Part shown: piece by piece, positions 1 to 13,900 of the stretch
Layout of the letters: each line of letters starts with the position of its first letter
Numbering within the stretch: the stretch's first letter is position 1
Assembly: GCF_027744825.2 (NCBI RefSeq)
Contig: NC_071335.1
Span: 11,737,001 to 11,801,000 of the forward strand
Source: Synchiropus splendidus
Taxonomy: Eukaryota; Chordata; Actinopteri; Syngnathiformes; Callionymidae
Direction of reading: 5' to 3'
Length of the DNA: 64,000 nt
Notes under the pieces: generated by a model
Seen by the model: only the letters and a program-made list of their open reading frames with translations
Told to the model about the DNA's origin: nothing
Database searches by the model: none
Program-made: the position numbers and the translations under genes

Positions 1-241
1 TGCTGCTGGATCGCCTCAATAATATACTAAAAGTAGTAAAAGTATTTCAAATGTTGCATGTCTTCAAGTGTACTTTTAGTATAAAATAAGTATACTCATA
101 GTCCACTTGAATAAACATATTTTATCAAATGGCAGCATTGAATAATTTTAAATGTTGATCTTTAAATGCGTATTTCTGAATACCTTTGAGTGCATGTATG
201 AAAATGGCTTTGAATGAAAATGGTTCGGTGAGTGGTCCTAC

Positions 242-3200
242 CGAGGCTGAAGGAAACTCCCACTGGAGGCTGAACTCTGGGTTGACGTTGGTGGAGCTGC
301 ACGTCGACTCAAGCTTCTCTCCTTTCTTCAAGATCACTGAACCTTTTTGGGAGAGCAAGACGACCGGCGGCGCCTCTGGCGCTGGACGGAGAAACGACAG
401 GATAATTTAATAACCTGGGATCAACATCAGGGAAGCTTTCATGTAAAATGGAATGTTTACTGAAACTGACACCGACTTTGGCACCGCATACATCCAGTTC
501 GAAGTGCTTTCTTGCCTCTGCTTTACGCCACTGCAAACCTTTTTCACTAACTTTCTGGCCTGTTCTTACCTTAATCATATATAGCTTATACATCTGAAAT
601 GCACCTTCAGCTTTTCCTCTAAAAGGAACACACACTCACAACCTAACAATAATTTAGAATTTGTTAACATGTCAAAATCAACTTGAACATTCATCTTGAA
701 TATCAAAAATCTATATATATTCATTTGGGGTTAAAGGTTGTGCCCTACAGAGGTCGACCTATTTCCCATTTGCCTTCCTGAAAAACAACAAGGACCAAGC
801 GTTGTATGTCATGTTTCTGATGTAACTGTCTCGCGTGTGTTTAGTCAACACAAATAAGCAAAAATGTTTTTCTCCACGGAAGTGACTCAGCACTGACGTC
901 ACCTCAAGGTAATGTGATGCTTGAAGATTAATCCTGCTTGTGTTTATGTCCAAACACAGCGTTCATGCTCCGTTACAAAGCTTTTAGTTTCTACTCCTGT
1001 GTCTTCTGCGTACGACAGCACATCGACTATTGACTCCATTACTACAGTCTGCCACCGTCCATCTAAGATAGCAGCTTGACATTAACTAGCATGCAGCTCT
1101 TTGCCTGAGGTCTCCAAACTGTTCCAGACATTGCCGCAGTGGGAGCAGGTTTTTGTTTCAATAGCTCACACAGCTTCACTGTAGTCAGCGACTGACAGTT
1201 AGCTGCTGCCAGTTACCGTCGACACCATTATGCCCTTTCAGTTATGACATTTATACATGATTAATCCAAGTCAGGTGCATTAATATTTTTTTTATTGTAA
1301 TGAATGAAATGGAATGAACACGCTAAAGTCCCAGTCCATTTTTCACCCTCCGCTGTGACTGTGGTTTAAAATGCAAGTGTCAAGTTGGCGCTGCACAAGA
1401 GCTTTGTGGTCGGATTCTAATGTAGCTGCTGAAAATTGTGTGAAACGTCCCATATAATACACAACTTTTTGGTAGCCCAGCATCAAGGTAGTAGAGGAAA
1501 TGAGCCCATGCATTGGGAGTCACATCGGGATATTTGAACACGTCCTGCCTGAGCCTTGTCCAGCTTCCATGACATTGCAGCCCTTTTACTCCTCCAACCT
1601 CGCTTCTGTCAAAGATTATTTTAGATTATAAATGACACGCTTGCCAAGGTTTTGGTATTCAGTCACCCACTTTATGAGCGGTGCGACTGTGATGTGTGTG
1701 TTATTTGTTTGTGTTCATGTCCTGTTGTGTTTTACATGCAGACACTTGCAACTGCAATATTCATTGATCCCAGGCCCATTGTTATTACATCTAAACTGGA
1801 CTTCAATGATAATTTTTATACGGAGGAAGTCATAACAGTGCTCCTCCGGGTTCTAATATCAATATTAACATGAGCAGGGGAAGTGAAAAGCTCTTTTAGC
1901 TTTAAGGTGTTTCCGTTATTTTGTTCACCCCCTGTAGAAGCTCATGCATTATTTCAGGTTTCTCCAAAGGAATAGTTTCTCTCACCAAGTCTCACATCCA
2001 CGGTGTACTGACTGGATGTGACCAGATTGTCTTTTCCCAGTTGCCCCACGCACACGTAACACCCGTCGTATTCCTTGATCGCGTTGCCGATGATGATGCC
2101 TCGCTCCAGGTCGCTCTGGTACTTCAGGCCGAGGGGCAAAGGTGACCCGTCACATGTCTTCAAAGACAGCGACGTGACCCCTGGGTCGGTCACGAGACAG
2201 GGGATCGTGCAGTTCTCGCCGGCACGGACCAGGATGACGTTCACCATGCTGCGCTGGAAAGCACTCAGCGGGTCTGTGGAGAGAGAATATATGTTGAACC
2301 CCCTCATCGCCGCCTCACTTTCTCACTCTGGTTGACACCAACCCTTTACATAGACGTATATGGAGCTGTGTTCCTTGGTGTTGTTGTTCACGCAGACATA
2401 ACGGCCCATGTGGGAGGCTAAAGCTGACGGGACCCTGAGGAGAGCGACGCCGCCTTCCTCAGTTTCTCCCTCCAGCCTGCGAGACTTCTCCCTCATCCAT
2501 CTCACCCTGGATGGGATACCAGGCGTTGTTGTGTTTTCATGGCAACGCAGCTCCAGCTTCCCCTTCTTGGGCACGACGACGTGAGGCCCAGGGGGAGAAA
2601 TGACGGGCGTGCACCAACCTGGAACAAAAGAGTCACAGTGGGGTTGAACAGAAGCCAGCTGTTATCAAGAAAAAACAAAACCTTTTACATCCAAATACAT
2701 TCATAAGAAAGTCAGTGAGTTTATCAGATCCCGCTACAGATGTTCAGCGAACGGAATTTGAACCCACAACCCCAAGGCAGACCAAATGACTCCCTTTGGA
2801 AGTGTTCAGATTGTGGTCACATGGCTCCCGACCACAATACAGGTCCAAGACTTGTTTCTGCGGGAAAACAGCCTCCATTTCATGAGGAAATGAATGGGCT
2901 TCAATTCTTGATAAATCGCAAAGCAAACGATGAAAAAGCTGGAGGCGCAAGATGAAGATTGATAAAGGGGTCAAGCAAAAGCATGGTGGGACTGCCGCAG
3001 CATTTACGCTGCCGGGGGTCATTGATAATTGATGCTTCTTCTGCACCACAGCGTGACCAGAAATGCCACATGATTTACACCTAATGACCCTCTTCACACA
3101 GCACTGTCCATTTTTGGGATCATTGGAGGCTAATGTTTAACACTCTGCCAATAAAGACACTTTAAAACGACACCGAGAAAATAAGACCCTGAATTAACAA

Positions 3201-5470
3201 CTCATTTGTTCAGTATTCCAGGCAGCAGCTGCTACGGTTTTCACTTCCATCTGCATCGCTGAAGGTTAGTGTGATGAATGACGGTGGTACTCATTTCCTT
3301 GACATGTTAGTTTTTCTTCCTATTGTTCACAGTGTAGTATTCATGAAGGTATGTCTTAAATATCAACATACAGCACTTATGAAGAGCCCATATTCATAGT
3401 CTCTAGCCAGAACCATAATAAGCAGAGACAGCGGAGCCATCATAAAAAAAATGGAACCATTCTTCAAAAATGTATTTAATAATAGCATGTACAATTGCAT
3501 TATTTTGAATTACAATTTATATTTTTTCAAAGGATAAAGGTCAGGCATGATCAAATATAATTTGGCTTAAATCTCGATCATAAAATGATGATGATTCATT
3601 CGCAAGAAAGCCTTGCATAGTCCATTTAGAGATTTCATGGTTTGCATCATGGAGAGTTTGTCCATGTTTGGCTCACAACTATTGAGAGACTGATGAGGAA
3701 CATGCTAAATAATGGGAAAAAATTCACTCGGGTTTCATAACTGAAATACATGAATTTACATTTCCTCCTTTGCTTATTTTTGAAGCCACATTATACACAC
3801 ACTTAGATGCCTTTTTCTACACAAAACTCTTGAGTAGAACAACCCCTCTCTCTGGTTTTGTTTCAGCTTTTCTTTTTTTTTTTTTTCTCAATAAAAAAGC
3901 TCCAATAGACACTGAAGCTTAGCGTCGCCGGACCAAAAAATGTCTGATCATTTGTAAGCTAAAGGAGCGTTCACTGGGAAGCTTTCAAGAGATGATTTGA
4001 TTTCAAATTCATTTGGAAGAGGCAGAAGAGAAGCGTAAAATAAGATGCACAAATGACTGAGAGCCAGTGGCTAAAGACAGATTGCTTATCTCACCACCAT
4101 GACTCAATCGGGCGATCAATAATTATGAAGCGTCTACCCGCTGAGTAATCATGCATTTAGAACCTACTATCCATTTAGATAAGTAAACCATAGAAGAGTT
4201 TCATTTGTTTTCGCTTCGCTCCCACAGAAAGACTTTCCCTCCCACGTGGGGAGCGTTTGTTCACTGTGGGTTCTTCATGTGACTGTTATGCCTCCAGGCC
4301 TCGCAGGAGCAGATAAAACACGGGGATGCAAATAGACGCAGTTACAAGTGTGTATCCAAATGTGTATGTGTGTGTGTGTTTTTAGGGGTGTGTGCCTGTG
4401 AGAGCAAATGTGTCTTTGCTTCTTTTGGGCAAATATTTGTATCACTTCAAGTGCAAATTATAACTCTCCGCACACAGGTCTTCCTATTAAAAGCAAAAAC
4501 GTATTAACACAGTAATAACAACCATACAAATGCGCAAAGTTGGTTATGCTCTTTAAGAGGCAGTATTGCTTTTGACATTCCTTTGAAATGAAATTTGACA
4601 AGTGCGTCAGCTGCTTAGTTTGCCTATTGAAAGTAGCAGCCTTTTCAGGCTCAAAAACTGTATAAACTGACTGAGCTGCATATCCACATCAAACAGAGGC
4701 TAAGTAAAAGGAAAGGAGTCTTGTTTTAAATTTTCTGCAAATAAAACAGTTATTCTTATTCAACATTATTTATTTCTTACTAAGGAAGACTGACTTTTTA
4801 AATTATATATGATTCATATAAAGGTCAAATGTACAATTTAGCTGTACTAAATATTACAATAAAAACCCTCCTCATTGTCATAGCACAAAGCAATGGTAAT
4901 ATCATGTAATTATCATGTATATAATGAGTCAAAACAAGACAGAAAATAATTCCAGTAACTTTATTTCACTGCTGTGGACAGTCAACTAAAACACATTTTA
5001 AATTAATACTGAATAAGCGTGTGTTTTGACTCCATCATATTTTTGCTTGATTTATTGCTAAAGAGCCGTCGGCGTGTTACGTAGCGAGACCGTTGCCCCC
5101 GGATGAACTTGACCTTCTCCAGGTGCGCTTCTCTTTCGGTTACTGGAAAGTGTGTGAACAAGCACTCCCGTAAAATGTTGCAACGCGCCGCGCACACACA
5201 CGCACACACCTGCCCACTGACTTTTCCCTTCCCATCTGAATCGAATTTAAAGACGTTGGATGTGAGCTGCACCGTCAAACATCCCTGGATATGTGACGTC
5301 ATGTCTTAATGTGCTCACTCACGGCCGGGTGTCAGGGCTTGTTTCACAGTTCAGAGCCAGAACCAACACAACAAATTGGTTTGAAGACAGAAAAGTAATG
5401 GACACAACCAGAAGGCAAGGCTCTTACCTGTGAGCGGCAGATAGACCAAAACCATCCAGAGGCATCTCAT
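242..5470 (-). CDS. kit: KIT receptor tyrosine kinase, 5' exons 1-4 (partial)
   Basis: Receptor for kit ligand (stem cell factor), a class III receptor tyrosine kinase at the plasma membrane, used in pigment, germ and blood cells. Four coding exons join in phase: 5470-5428 (signal peptide MRCLWMVLVYLPLT), 2618-2343 (Ig domain 1, ending SSIYVYVK), 2273-1986 (Ig domain 2, with CLVTDPGV and CDGSPLPLGLKY) and 381-242 (start of Ig domain 3, KGSVILKKGEKLESTCSS). Exon lengths of 276, 288 and 140 bp are close to human KIT exons 2-4, and phases agree. An in-frame TAG 21 bases upstream of the ATG supports this start. About 249 residues are present. Ig domains 4-5, the membrane helix and the split kinase lie left of base 1. 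The absence of pdgfra upstream suggests the kitb duplicate (inference). The relatives PDGFR and CSF1R fit the Ig2 sequence less well. Confidence 0.92.
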
Positions 5471-8400
5471 GGCTGCGGCCGCTTCACTCTACTCCACCTA
5501 GTGAAACAGAAGACATCCTCAGCAGAGCAGATCTCTCCACGCTTGTGCGCGCATAAACAAATCCTGGTGATCCTGAAGGCGGTGAAATTAAAGAGACAGT
5601 TAGCTCTTCCTCGCCCTCCCCTCCCACTGCTCCTCCTCTCCCCCCTGCTCAGGCTCCCTGCCACTCCTTACTGTTCCGCATTGGCTGGAGTCCTGCCATG
5701 CTGCTGAGTCGTCTGTTACTGGAAGAAAAAGAACATTGCCAACTTCTAGAACAAGATTATTTAAAGGAAGAAACTCAAACAATATAAGCCAGTACTAATA
5801 TATTATTTTCAAATCACTTGTAGCTCAAAGTGCTCAATACTATTCAGCATATATGGGATTAACCAGAGCAGCTGCCGTCTAAACTGTATCTCTCTCCTCA
5901 CATAAACTCCATCCAAGTTCCATTAGTCAGCGGAGTCCAATGGAAAACAGCTCAGGAGACCCTGACCTTCTGACTTTGTTATGGCTGGTTGCATGAAAAA
6001 CACGAGGTGCTGAGTGTGGGATTTTCTAGTTTCTCATTATTATTATTTAATAGTGCAACACTTTTGAGGAAGTCTCATGTCTCTGGATGAGGGAGGATTC
6101 ATGCTGGGGTCTTCTCTGTGCAGATAAATGCCTAGCAGTTCGCAGGGTTTTCCTTCTCCGACAGGCTTCTTTGGTGCAGAATGGTGCTTGCTTCTGCCGG
6201 CAAAATGACTGATCACCAAATAGAACCTGCTATGACCTGTGGTGTATCTCAAGCATCCTCTCAGACAGCTTTCATGTACACTCCTTAACAAGGTGATAAA
6301 TGACTCTAGCACACGACTGATACTGACAGATGACAGAGCTGTAAAACCGAGCCCTCATCTATAGCAGGATAACAAACACAAAATAGACTTAGAGAACTAA
6401 GGAGTGAGGCCATAATTCATACGTGTTGGTTCTCACGACAAAACAAACGTATGCGCTTCCTGTATGGATGTTTCTGGTACAGCAACGAGTTACTTGTTTG
6501 CTCAACTCAATAGACAGTAAATAAACTCTCCAAAATTTGCGGAAAGCAGGCCAGAGGCCAATAAATGTTTAATTGTGTATTTGGCTATCTCTTTGTACAC
6601 CCTGCCACGTTTGAAAAAAAAAAAAAAAAGTCTTCAAATAAATACACTGGTATATTGTTCTTGAACACATGACGCATTCTGGACTGAACAACATTGCCTA
6701 ATGGCCATTTCAGACATCCGCACATGATCACAGAATCCGAAGGACATAGTCTACAAACGGGGACACCACTTTCTTGTACATAAACATATCAGTCAGCCTC
6801 CCTAGTATGACTGAACCTCAGGTTCGAGAGGAGCGGACAGGTTTTTGTGGAACAATAAACGGTTCTCTACAGCCCCAGCAGGAGCCTTAAGGGTACATGT
6901 TGGGCGGAGGTGGAAAAGATCATCCGCCCCGCCAGCCTGGAGCGCTAGATTCTATCCTTAGTTGACCGATACGGAATGTGGTCTGTTACGTAGCTCAGTG
7001 AATTAGACTAGTTTCTGTTGAAAACGTTCATTGATTTTTTTCCAGTCAGTTGACGAAGGGGACCTCGATATCACGTCATCGATTGAGGGTGGGATCAACC
7101 ATTGCTGAGTCACAGTTCAGAGATGGGAAAGGGTGGAAACTTGGGAGGCAGGAGTTTAGGGATATTAGTATGTGGCCCAGAATAAAGATCAGGATGGAGG
7201 TTGTTGACGTTGTATCAATCTATCAAGGCAACCCATGCCCACTCCTGTTATACGGTATGTTGACGTTGGGAAAGTTGCCTACACTGAGACAAGGGCAGCC
7301 TTCAGCGTTCAATGTTGATGCACTGGCAGTGCGACACGTAAAACAAAAGATGTAGGTTGGGGTTAAGTCAGTCATGGGATGCCTTCTCATTCATTCTATG
7401 TGTAACAAGGTGTCAATTGCTACTTTACTTTCTGTTCCGTCACTGAGGAGGAAAGCCTCAGTCGACAGTCTAGGACACAAAAGTCCACTTTCCCAATGTC
7501 AATATATTACGCCACAGGGGTGAGGATATCTCATGTGAACACAGAGAAGTTAAAAGGCAAATCTACTGCATCAAATTCTCGGGTGGATATATGAAAGTAA
7601 TGACAGCTGGAGCAAGATAAGATAAAACTCAGGAAGAGAGAGTCCTGGTGGTAACTGCTTTATTCACTGCTACAGCAGTCGTTTTGGTCTTCAGCTTGTC
7701 TTGGAGGAGGATATTATTCTTGCGGATTCATCCTGACACCAACTCCCTCTGACTGGCCACCATCCAAAAACCGTTGCCAACAAGCTGTGGAAGGTAAACA
7801 TTTTGATTCTGACACGTCCTGCTTATCTCGCAGAAGAGCGCCGCTCGCTCACGCGCGGGTTGTTCCACAGCCCGTCCTGAAACTCAATATACTCTTTTCT
7901 ATCAAAAGAAGCCGCTCCATTAGGTGTCAAGTGACCAGACAAAAGTTGGCTCAGGCCTGCTGCCCATATGTCTCATCAAGTGCCCGTTTGTGCGCATTGT
8001 CCAACTTTAAACGTCATCTGAGACGTTTATATGCCGCTACCCTTTCCATTATTCATCGCTGAGGTGAGCGTCTATAACAGATCTGGGCTGACTCACAATG
8101 TCTTTGAGTGTGTGCGTGTGTGTGTGTGTGGACGCACAGGATGACTCACTTGCTTTTAGACTGATGAGGACACTGGTTCCATCCGACAGAGGACAGCGTA
8201 GTTTTCATACTAGAAATATAGCCACTTAGATTGAATCACGGGATGAAAATCCTCTTTTGTTTTCTCCTCCCTCCTCTTCTGAGTCACACACACTCACCGT
8301 AATTCAATAACCCAGAACTGAAGATATCTTCACACCTCGGGCTCCTGCTTTCAAAGACAAATGCACCCCTAATCGTTTTTAGGACACAATCCAACACTTC

Positions 8401-10948
8401 CTCCTGACTGCCGTCAGCTGACTGGACATTATCCGTATTTCCATTTTTCTTTCCTAGTACCGTTGCATCTGATGGTGCCTCCTGTGTGTGTGGCTGTTAA
8501 GTGTCCCCGATGGTCAGCTGTGGTTTTTCCCACGCTGGTTGTTTGGATGAAACAAGTGCTAAAATATAAATGTTTGTCATGAAGTCATGGACTGGCTGTT
8601 TCCCTGTTTCACTGTCTAAAGGAAAACATCCATCCACACCAAAACATCTCTAACTTTCAGTGTTATGATGCATCGCCATCGTAATTCTCATGACGTCCAG
8701 CGCTGTTGCAACAGACAATTGTTCTCTCTAGTTGGATCCCAGAAAAAAAAGTGCCATTTTTTTTCTGGTGGCAGATGGATTTTTGTGTTTGTCTACACCA
8801 ACAGGAACAAATCCTAAAACAACGGGATAAACTGCCATGTGAATAATCTGCCTTGATGGCATTGCCCAAATGTAATAACCATCTGTGTGATCTTAAGAGA
8901 TAATGTGGATTAAAATGTGCCAGGGCATCTATCTGAGTGGGCTAATATCAGTGTGTGTAATTACCGCAATGATGGCCCTCTGTCTGGACAAATGTGATTA
9001 GCATCGAGTGGCCTGTAAAGCGCCCTAATCCAGCGTAAGGAAGGCGGGCTGGACGCACGGGACAAGAAGATTCGCGGAGTAAACAGAGAGTGATCCGGCA
9101 CTTTTGGAAGCTTGTCTCACCTAAAGTAGGGGGGGAGTTTTTCATAGAGCTGCAAGCATACAAACAGGCATTTTTGTTTGAATAAACAAATTCAACTTTT
9201 AAATGAACATACAGCAGAACGTTCCCTTCTGAGCACTGATTGAAAATGTACAGTTAAAAAGCTGATACTTGAGTCAGTGCCACTTCTTTACAGGTTACCT
9301 ACTCTGATGAGTTTATATTCCGTCCATTATTCAGCATGCACAGCAGCACAACAATTTTCTTATTAGCTAGAATGAGCGAGGTAACCTGACAGTTCTGGCT
9401 TCCATTTGTTCAAAAGTGCTGTTTTCTTCACGAGACGGCGGTGAGCAGATGGTTTCAGGAGGCAGACGGTGCTTCAGAGAAATGCAATTTCCTAAAATTG
9501 GTTTAACCGAGCAGCAATATGATGTTCCCTCCACCTTTTGTGTTGTGTGTACGCACAGGCGCGTGCTTGGCCTGCGCACATGAGGATCACAAAATAGCAC
9601 ATTCATTACGTTATAAAAAAAAAAAAACTCTTGCCAAGTATGACTCGCGTAGATGTCAGCTTGGGTGTGGCAGATGCATGCAACAGATTGCTCCCAGTCT
9701 GTACGCACAGTCATCACCATTGTTCAAAATTGGCTGGTGGAGGAGAGAGTGTGAGAAGATCCACAGATTTTTCTGTCAATTACTGAGCAGCTTAAGTGGC
9801 CCCACTTGCTCAGAGGCCATAAATGCATTAACAGCCGTGGAAGGCAACGACTCATGCCAGCAGAACCACAGCAGCAATCATGACAGGCCATTTATTGACA
9901 ATGATTCTGCAGCCGTTCGGCTTCAAGCCACAAAAACGCTGCAGTATGATGTTGGCAGCGACTCTACAGCGGATATAAATGATCTGTCTGGATTTGATAC
10001 GAGGTAGAAACAACACTGAGGTCTGTCAGGTCTCAACGTCTGAACCGAAACTGTTGACCCACATTTATTCAATTTCACTCAAGTAGAAATAAAAATAAAA
10101 TAAAGTCAAATATAATAACTATGAGGTATCATTAAAATGTTACCTCAAATGTTCCTCTGCATTCCGTTCAATGAATTCCTGAGAGGGGGCTCGAGTCATT
10201 GTGACTTGGACTCGAGTGCATCGAGGACAGCCAGACAACAACGTCCAACTTCGTCCATCACTTGTAGTGGTTCTGTTTACATTGGACGCCATGAACATGA
10301 ACAACATCAATTGTTGGAAGTTATTTCTGTTTAGTGTGACTCCATATATTTTACTGCATAATAATAATTACAATGAAAATCAGACTGACGTCAAGTAAGA
10401 GTGACTAATATATTGTCTTTTTCAATTCATTAAGATCAGTGCAGTAAAATGACTTCGACTTTTAACTTGACTTGCCAATGACTTCGGACTTACTTGAAAT
10501 TTCAAGGTTAAAATGTGAGACTGACTTGAGACTTGAAGGTTAAAACTTGAGACTTGCACATGTGTGACTGGGACCCACAGGAGGATCACGCTCCTACATT
10601 TCTTCCAGCTCATAAGATGTGAATGTCAGCTCTTAAACAGTGTGCGGAGGGTTGGAGTCCAATCCGAATTAAAGTAAAGTGTCTAAAACTGTTTTTTTTT
10701 TTTTTTTGGCTTACATACTCCATCCGCTAGGCGCCGCTGTGTGCTCCACAGCAACACGTTGACCTTAGCGGGATTCAACGAACCGCTTCCTGGTTTAGCT
10801 GACTAGCATATGCTGGAGATGCATCTATGAAGTCAGAATTTTTGTGTACACAGTTACACATTCAGCTTGAGCTGTAGTGCGTTGAATCAGTCGTCTGTGA
10901 ATAGAGGACAGGCTTTGTTTTTGTGGACCCGAGTCCTGGGAAGCGACG
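5471..10948. other. Intergenic region between divergent kit and fip1l1
   Basis: About 5.5 kb between two divergently transcribed genes. It should hold the kit promoter and upstream enhancers near its left end and the fip1l1 promoter near its right end. I see a poly-A run near 6609, a TG run near 8110, a T run near 10690 and scattered short open frames without homology or convincing splice sites. No gene is supported. Confidence 0.6.
5600..5662. promoter_or_regulatory. Pyrimidine-rich tract upstream of kit
   Basis: A run of C/T-rich sequence on the plus strand (purine-rich on the kit strand) begins about 130 bases upstream of the kit start codon. Such mirror-like tracts are common in promoters of growth-factor receptor genes. 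No TATA box is obvious nearby. The regulatory role is inferred from position only. Confidence 0.3.
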
Positions 10949-13900
10949 ATGTCTGCAGAGGAGGCTGACAAAACAGCCACCACTGACGCTAGCGGCGGCG
11001 ATGAAGAGGAGGAATGGCTGTATGGAGGTAAAGGCTGAACCTTTCCCAAACAATGCATCACTACCAGTCATATGAGACCAGAGAACGCCTGTGTTGTCTA
11101 CTTGGTTCGTATTGTCTTTCATTTAGATGACGAAGGCTTCACAATTGCGTGGTTTTATACGTTAGCATCTTAGCTATTGTTGCTAACCGTGCGGCCCCTT
11201 CCAGCACCTGCACGGATTGTTGCGACTTACTAAACATGAGTTGGCTGCATTATAACTTCGGGAAATGTTTTGCAATGACCGTGTTTTAGCATTGATCATC
11301 AATGTTTAAAACCCCGCATTTGTGTGTTTTATTAAAATGTCTGTTTTTTCTTTCGTAGATGAGTCCGAGAGTAAAGAGGAAGATGATGAAGCCAAAGCTG
11401 ACTCCGCTGTCAGGTAAAAACAAAACAACACCTGCTCGAGCAAAGCTTTATTTAACCCACTGCTCATAGAATATGTTCAAGCTAAACAGCAAAGAACACA
11501 TGCCTCTGAAAGTAAGCACTTGAACTTAGTTTGGACTGCTGCTGTGAATGGGTCGGTTCTATGTGATGGCCAGGTGAGCTGTCTGTGCTTGTTGCTCCAA
11601 GAGTATGAGGAGGAAAATGCACAACTGATGCCAAGCAGACAGAGGACGAGCTGTTGAAGATCCCACATTTTCCAGTTGTCTAACTTGTCTCGAATGTTTC
11701 ATATATATTTCATATTTTATATGATATTTTTCCATTAAATTTTGCACACCATCTAAAGAAGGTAAATCCTTGTTGAATTCAATTTAAGAAGCTGAAAGCT
11801 ACACTCCCCCATCTGTTTGGTGTATTAGAGGGATTAGATGGGTGGCTACACTTAAGCAATAAAAGACCAATAAATAAAAATAAATTCCTTTTCTGATCTA
11901 CAGTGCGTCAGCTGATACTCCCACCGAGGAAGCTGCTGAACACGCAACAGGAAATGGAGTGGTCAGTGAGGTCAGTATCTTGAAAGCCATTCTAACACAC
12001 TAATGCATAGACGGCATAGATATATATTTTTAAGAAAACCAATACACTTCCCAGATGTGATGTGGATTCTGGTTACATTTCTGCAGGTAACGGGTGAAGC
12101 AGTGACTGGCGAAGATGTGGACAGTGACAGCGACAGTGACGATGATGACGACGATGTCCACGTCACTATTGGAGACATCAAACCCGGTGCCCCGCAATAT
12201 ACGTATGTTAAGTCATGAGGAAGCCTTGCTTTTTAATAGGACACACTGCATCCTTTTCAAAGTCATTCTTAATGTGAATTTGCATGTGAATCTGTGCTGC
12301 TATGTGATGTCAAACAATATCAGTATTATTTTCATCCTTTTATGTAAGTACTCTTAGGTGAAGCCTTTGAACACACAATGTAACATCAATGGATTGTTTG
12401 TAGCATATGCTGTGTTCTCTTCTCTGCAGGCCATATGGAGCTCCACCTGTCAACCTCAATATTAAGACCACAGGCTCCAGGGGATACAGTCAAGGTATTT
12501 GACCATTTTACCCGTTTCATATTTTCTTGTTTTATTGTTGTATTGACATAATTTGGTGATTTCAGTGACCACCAAGATAAAAGGAGTGGATTTGGATGCT
12601 CCTGGAAACATCAATGGTATACCGACAATTGAGGTAGAGATGGATTCCTTCGAGGAGAAGCCCTGGAGAAAGCCAGGTGTGTGTCCAAGGTCTTCTACAT
12701 GCTTTGAACTCGACTGTCATTTTAGTTCTTTGGTGGTGCATGCCGATCATGAACATTAATTCTCTCTCTGACTACCCTAGTTTTGGTTTATAGCATTGTG
12801 TTTCTGTTTTCAGGTGCTGATCTGTCAGACTACTTTAACTATGGCTTCAATGAAGACACGTGGAAAGCTTACTGTGAAAAACAGAAGCGACTTCGCATGG
12901 GTCTGGAGGTTTCTTCCGTCACATCGGTCACTAGCAAAATTTCTGTAAGAAGTTTTGTTGTTTTTTATATGGAAAAGTGTAGACATGATCTGAATCCTTA
13001 AAGCAAGTCAGTGGATGCTTCACAGTAATGGCTTCCCTTAGGCACAACATGATGCCATCTTTCTACTGTGTTCCTGGGCCTGACCGCTCTCCATCGCAAC
13101 TCATTGATAAAAAAAAACTATTGGATGTGCCAATATTTCTGTCAAACTTGCACTTCATCCTTAACTCATTTGTAAACAAGAAGCCCAGAGACTTGAAACC
13201 TCATAACCTCTCCTCATATGATCTTAAAATGATGTGATTGACAACATTCACTTTGAGGTTGTCAAGAATATAACTTACTTTTTTGGAAATTTCTTGAACA
13301 TGTTTCTGATTAGATGGATGATACGACTTGTAAATGCTTATTTTCAGACTTTGTTATTGTACACCACCACAATCAAATTGCATCAAAACAGGTCTGCGTT
13401 TGAATTCCTGGCGTTGTGTATTATTGAAGTGTGTATTAAGGGATTTTCATTCTTCTATTTTTCCCTGCGTCTATAACAATCTTTTAGGTTCAACAAGGAA
13501 GGACGGGCAATGAGAAGGACCTGTCCAGTTTGCCCATTCACACGTCCAAGCCGGACTTCTCATCTCCTGGCAGCCTGTACAAGTCAACCGTCAGTCAGGT
13601 CACCAGGTAACGTGTCTGCTTCCCATGGTGACAGATGATCTGGGGTTGAGGCTCCACCCACTTTCTACATGCCGTGTTTTTAATGATTCAATCTGTAAAG
13701 ATAGTTTCCCTTTCACGAGGCTCTGTATCTGTTGGTATATTATGTAATACAGGATTAGGTTAAGTGTGTTTCAAGTATTTCACAAAAACGTTAAATGTTG
13801 AATAAACTGATCAGCCTGTTCCCTACACCTGTGGGTGAGGTTTAACAAATTGTCTGTTATCATGGTTCTCTGCTGGAAGGCCCTTCTGAAAATGAGTTAT

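Noticed and set aside
9519..10007. 162-codon plus-strand frame in the kit-fip1l1 spacer
   Set aside because: It crosses a poly-A run giving a Lys stretch, shows no domain, and no splice sites or promoter support it.
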